Positions 60,335 through 64,000 of a stretch of DNA of 64,000 bases are shown piece after piece. The position numbers and the translations under genes were made by a program. This DNA is from Cristatella mucedo (lineage: Eukaryota > Bryozoa > Phylactolaemata > Cristatellidae). Numbering within the stretch: the first letter of the stretch is position 1; every line of letters starts with the position of its first letter. Where the stretch lies: NCBI GenBank assembly GCA_009760855.2, contig WPIO01000069.1:1732001-1796000 (forward strand), read 5' to 3'. The notes beneath the pieces were generated by a model that was not told the origin of the DNA, did no database searches, and saw only the letters and a list, made by a program, of their open reading frames with translations.

Positions 60335-61215
60335 GCTGGGGCACTCTGAAGTCGGCGTTGCTCTTTAGACCTGCCATCTCCTAGGTGAGGTCGCTATATG
60401 CGGGCATGCTATCTTAGAAGATAGCACCACCACAGACGTGCGTGGGACTCCCCTGCAGATTTCTCCCCTATCATTTTTTGTATTTGACGTCGTTATCGAA
60501 TGCTATCGGTCACGCTTGCGAAGCTTGCCTGGCAAGATAGGGTTACAGAAAAAGCGAGTTTAGCGTGACATTCGCGTCTGACTCGAGTGAGAGGGCCGAC
60601 TTTACGCATACCGGACTGCCATGACACGATTCCGGTTGACCCCTCTGTGCCCCCCAGTCTGAGATCCGGGACCGATTGGAGCATCGACTTTAGCTAAAGA
60701 TCCGCTAGCGGCTGGGCACTTTCCATCTGCCACCCAATCACCTCAGCCAAAATCTGACCACGAAGCCTCGGTAGCAATTTCGCATTGTAGATGATGGTGT
60801 TTCTAGCTTACTCGTAAACAGGCACGCAATTTCGCAGTCGGGCTCCCGTGCTGAAGACCACTATTGGTTTGCCCCAGCGAATGGCCCAAGCCTTTGAAAT
60901 TTTAATCGCCTTGCTTGTGCCACAACCAGCTCATCGAAGCAGCATCGCTTAAATATTTTAGTCAATGGTATGTCAAAGTTGCTATTGCCTTGTCATTTCG
61001 TTTTACAGGCTCATTTGCATGCAAATGGCAATCAACGTTGGCTAACAAGTGGTCCGAAACTTTCTTGCTGCTGAGCACTTGCCATTACCAAAAATAACGA
61101 CGCCAAGCGATAGCTTTGGTTACTTATGAGGCAGCAGTGCTGAGTGCTTGAGGTTTTCATAAATTATAACTCATATGCATGGGCAAAATCCAATGAAATG
61201 ATGACAAATATTTTA
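60335..61215 (-). repeat. Diverged copy of the gene's upstream flank
   Basis: Aligns in order with 54861-56152, lacking a segment equivalent to 55255-55825. Shared words include TGACACGATTCCGGTTGA, TTCGCATTGTAGATGATGG and AAGTGGTCCGAAACTTTCTT. It is interrupted at 61217 by a LINE-1. Confidence 0.65.
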
Positions 61216-61216
61216 G

Positions 61217-62297
61217 GTCCACCTACCTTTGCTTTGATCCCTCCTAGCCTTCGAGCACCTCAAATTCTCTAAACTCAATTGCTGCATGTATTGATGACAT
61301 GACCACATAGATGGCAGCTAATTTTCTAAAACTAAACGATGATAAAATAACATACTAGTTATGGGCTAACCCTGTGCGATTCACAAACAGGAAAGGCTGA
61401 CGCCCAAAATTGGCTCTGCCAGCGTATCTCCAGTAAAATCAGCTCGAAATCTAGGTGTCATATTCCAAAGCGGCCTCTCGTTAGACGACCATATCAGCTC
61501 CACCCTCAAATCCCCCTAATTTCAGCTTCATTAAATTGCTAAAATTCGGGCGTGTTTAGATAAGGATACCACATCCAAGTTAGTCCATGCATTCGTGACA
61601 TCCCGTCTCGACTTCTGCAACTCACTGCTTACTGGCCTACCAGCATGGGCGATCAGGCGATTGCGGCTGGTGCAAAACTCTGCAGCTAGGCTTGTCTGTC
61701 GTCAGCTTCGCAGTTGCCACATCACACCACTTCTGGCCGACCTGCAGTGGCTACCAGTAAAAAAGGGATTTACTTAAAGGTTTTGTTACTCACTTTTAGG
61801 TCACTTCATTCTTTTGCTCCAGCCTATCTCTCAGATATACTCCCCCATCAGGCCAAGCATCGTACCACCGGCTTTTCGGAATCCAACGGTCTATAAATAC
61901 CTCGTAAAAACCTCGAATCTTTTGGAGACCATGCATTTAGTTCTTACGCTCCCAAAGCCTGGAACACCCTCCCGACCTGTGTCAGAACATCCCCTCACCT
62001 GACCACATTTAAAAGGAACTTAAAAACACACCTATTTAGGACAGCATTTACTGGGTCCCTGTGATTCATCATTCACGTGCTTAAGCGTGCTGGCACTGTG
62101 CATGCTGCCACTAACCACATTTGCATGCTGGCCCTGTGAATGTCACCCCTAACCGTGTTATTAATTTTGTTTGTTTTTCAAGCATGATTTTACTTACCAT
62201 TCAATTGCATTTCCATTTGCAACAAATGTTAAGCGCCTAGAAAGAGATTAAGTTCTCTGAGGGCACTTTATTAAGTGCATTATTATTATTCTTATTT
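61217..62297 (+). mobile_element. LINE-1 3' half
   Basis: Begins within region C (TTTGCTTTGATCCCTCCTAG, encoding CFDPS), continues through KLNDDK and the thumb, then FCNSLLTGLPAWAIRRLRLV and QNSAARLV at 61595-61777, and APAYLSDILPHQAKHRTTGF. It ends at the stem-loop tail and TATTATTATTCTT. It splits the promoter-flank duplicate: similarity to 56170-56215 resumes at about 62300. Confidence 0.85.
61595..61777 (+). pseudogene. LINE-1 RT C-terminal remnant
   Basis: The open stretch SRLDFCNSLLTGLPAWAIRR, then LRLVQNSAARLVCRQLR and LADLQWLPV, is the conserved CR1/L2-type C-terminal block. It is disrupted after LPVKKGFT by a frameshift, and resumes in another frame at 61750-61896. Confidence 0.8.
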
Positions 62298-62830
62298 GAA
62301 CAAATTTTGCAAAGTGATTCAAGTGCCGTATCAAAATCAGTTATGCGAAGCTGTTACACTGGTTGTCTAATTTATATAGCTGCGTTGTACACGATAGTAA
62401 TGATAATTATACTTTTGATAAAGCGCTCTCAGGGTATCTGGTTTTAGTTAGCCTAACATTTGGGCTTCGTTTTCCCATCGAAGCAACGGTATATGCGTTT
62501 TTGCCTTCGAGATGGGGAACATCTTAGAATGAGATTTTTCAGGACTTTTCCTATAAGGTTTCCTACGCTCGAATATTTACATCAACACAAGTTACTGAAT
62601 TTATGGTTATGAATTTATAATATAGCTCTGTATTTTTAACGATTATGCTGCATTCTCAAAGCGTTCAACATAATTGCTGTTTCTCATTTTTGGTGCAATT
62701 CACTTCGAATAGTACACAGCTGACCACTTATGCCACACGATTTGCCAAAATGAGTCCGAAACCACAGTATCGCCCTCATGTAAACACCTGTATTGCTTAA
62801 CATGAAGACAATGGTTGACAATCGGCACTT
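62298..62830. other. Unassigned AT-rich stretch
   Basis: The first 50 bases resemble 56170-56215. A minus-strand LINE tail scrap (GATAAAGCGCTCTCAGGG) is near 62437. Nothing else was recognised. Confidence 0.4.
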
Positions 62831-64000
62831 TGTGCAACCAATTTAGTGTCAACTTGCCACGGATTGTAGTGGATTACTGCTTCGAGCCGAAGCCGTTGCC
62901 GTAGATTGCCATGGATTGTCGGAGATTTTATGAGCGTAATTGCTTCAAATAATGTGGTTTACTTTAACCAGTGTGCTTTTTAACATGCATTACTAATTGG
63001 AGCAATGCAAAACCGATTTCAGGGCATTTTGCATCAGATCGCTGTCAATTGAGATATTGGCCTAGGCCACTGCAGTCAATTACAGTGCATTGCTGCCGAA
63101 TGATCGATGTTGTGTGGCGATTGTTGTGAAATTGTGGGATTACACAACAACCAAAAATTAAAGCAGCGTGCTATCACTATGAGAGCTTAAAGTGTACGTG
63201 TTCTGGTCATTTTTCGGCGGGTTGCTGTACGTTGACTTACAGGCCCGGGCAGTTGCAGTCGATTGTAGTGCATTGCTGCATAATTGCCCAGGCAATTGCA
63301 GTGATGTTATGCGCGGACACAATAACCGAAGATTAGAGCAGCGTGCAATCATAATTAGAGCTTCTAGTGTGTGGGTTCTGGTCGCTGTGTGGCGGATTGC
63401 ATCGGATTTCGGCGGATTTCGGCGGATTGAGGTGGATTGAAATATGCGACCGGGCAGTTGCAGTCGATTGCAATTCATAGCATGAGAACTCATTTGCACA
63501 ATGGAGCCAAATTTCATGGATGCACTTTGAACTGAGTCTAGTCCTATATGCAATTTCAAATAGAGCTTCGCGAAGAGTGGAATGCTATAGTTTTCCAGGT
63601 CATTTCAGACGCTTGCCGCCCATTGCCACAGTGCGAGGTTGCACAATTGATTTTGTTTTATGTAGTTGTGCACACATCACGGTGCACTTATTTATGCAAT
63701 AAAAACTGGAGCTCGGCGCAATGTATTTCGGTTTTTCATGCAGTGGATTCGGTGGATTAAAGTGGATTGTGGTACTGGCCCGGGCTACTTCAGTCGATTG
63801 CAACACATTGCACGAGAATGGCCGTGCCAATGCAAGTGAAAATTTTTAAATGCAACTTTCGTTGAGTGAGCCGTCATATGCAATCAAAAAGGGAGCTTTT
63901 CGATCAGGATTTCTTTTGTTGCATTGTTGAATGCAGTGGATTGCGGTGGATTGAGAAATTGGCCTGGGCCACTGCGATCTTATTTCAGAGGACTTCGTGA
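62831..64000. repeat. Degenerate complex tandem repeat, open at the window end
   Basis: Words such as GCAGTCGATTGCA(A/G)T recur near 63072, 63250, 63453 and 63789, usually preceded by GGCC(C/T)GGGC(A/C). GGATT-rich runs (GGATTTCGGCGGATT) recur near 62870, 62910, 63400, 63745 and 63940. Spacing is irregular (about 180-330 bases), so this looks like an old satellite with subrepeats. Short frames on both strands are incidental. Confidence 0.65.

Noticed and set aside
62831-64000. A CRISPR-like array
   Set aside because: Repeats are degenerate, irregularly spaced and set in a eukaryotic genome; there are no uniform spacers or cas genes.

Overview
The window is nuclear DNA from an invertebrate animal. 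Protein-coding exons carry GT..AG introns, most open frames are decayed retrotransposon protein, and tRNA-derived SINEs, LINEs with ATT-repeat tails and dinucleotide microsatellites are common. The species cannot be named from the sequence. A secreted protein made of many chitin-binding-like domains fits a chitin-making protostome (arthropod or lophotrochozoan), but this is inference.

Layout. 1-20 kb is a graveyard of broken, nested non-LTR retrotransposons. Two CR1/L2-like families dominate, called LINE-1 and LINE-2 here (local names only). Two tRNA-derived SINE families (SINE-1, SINE-2) accompany them. At 20.60-28.74 kb a unit of about 4.07 kb is present twice, head to tail and almost identical; each copy has a palindromic X-box-like motif. 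A short stretch with LTR-like pieces and a SINE follows.

29.7-54.8 kb, minus strand, holds the one convincing host gene. I reconstruct 32 coding exons (start 54750, stop 29699; 4,617 nt of CDS; 1,538 residues) for a secreted protein with 16 cysteine-rich domains resembling peritrophin-A/CBM14 chitin-binding modules. After a TATA box, a two-exon signal peptide and a short spacer, the exons run as seven repeats of one four-exon cassette: domain B, linker L2, domain A, linker L1. The last L1 is replaced by a shorter proline-rich exon. Two divergent domains, C and D, finish the protein. All 31 introns are phase 1, so every internal exon could be skipped or duplicated without shifting the frame. 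Large parts of the array, introns included, are copied about 10 kb apart. Introns hold GA/CT tracts, SINEs, LINE fragments and a Tc1-type transposase remnant.

54.8-64 kb: the gene's upstream flank (54.75-56.2 kb) has a diverged second copy at 60.23-61.2 kb, same strand. It includes the core promoter and a ruined exon 1 without start codon or splice donor, and is cut up by LINEs. 56.4-62.3 kb is again nested LINEs. The last kilobase is a degenerate repeat built on GGATT- and GCAGTCGATTGCA-like words that runs off the window.
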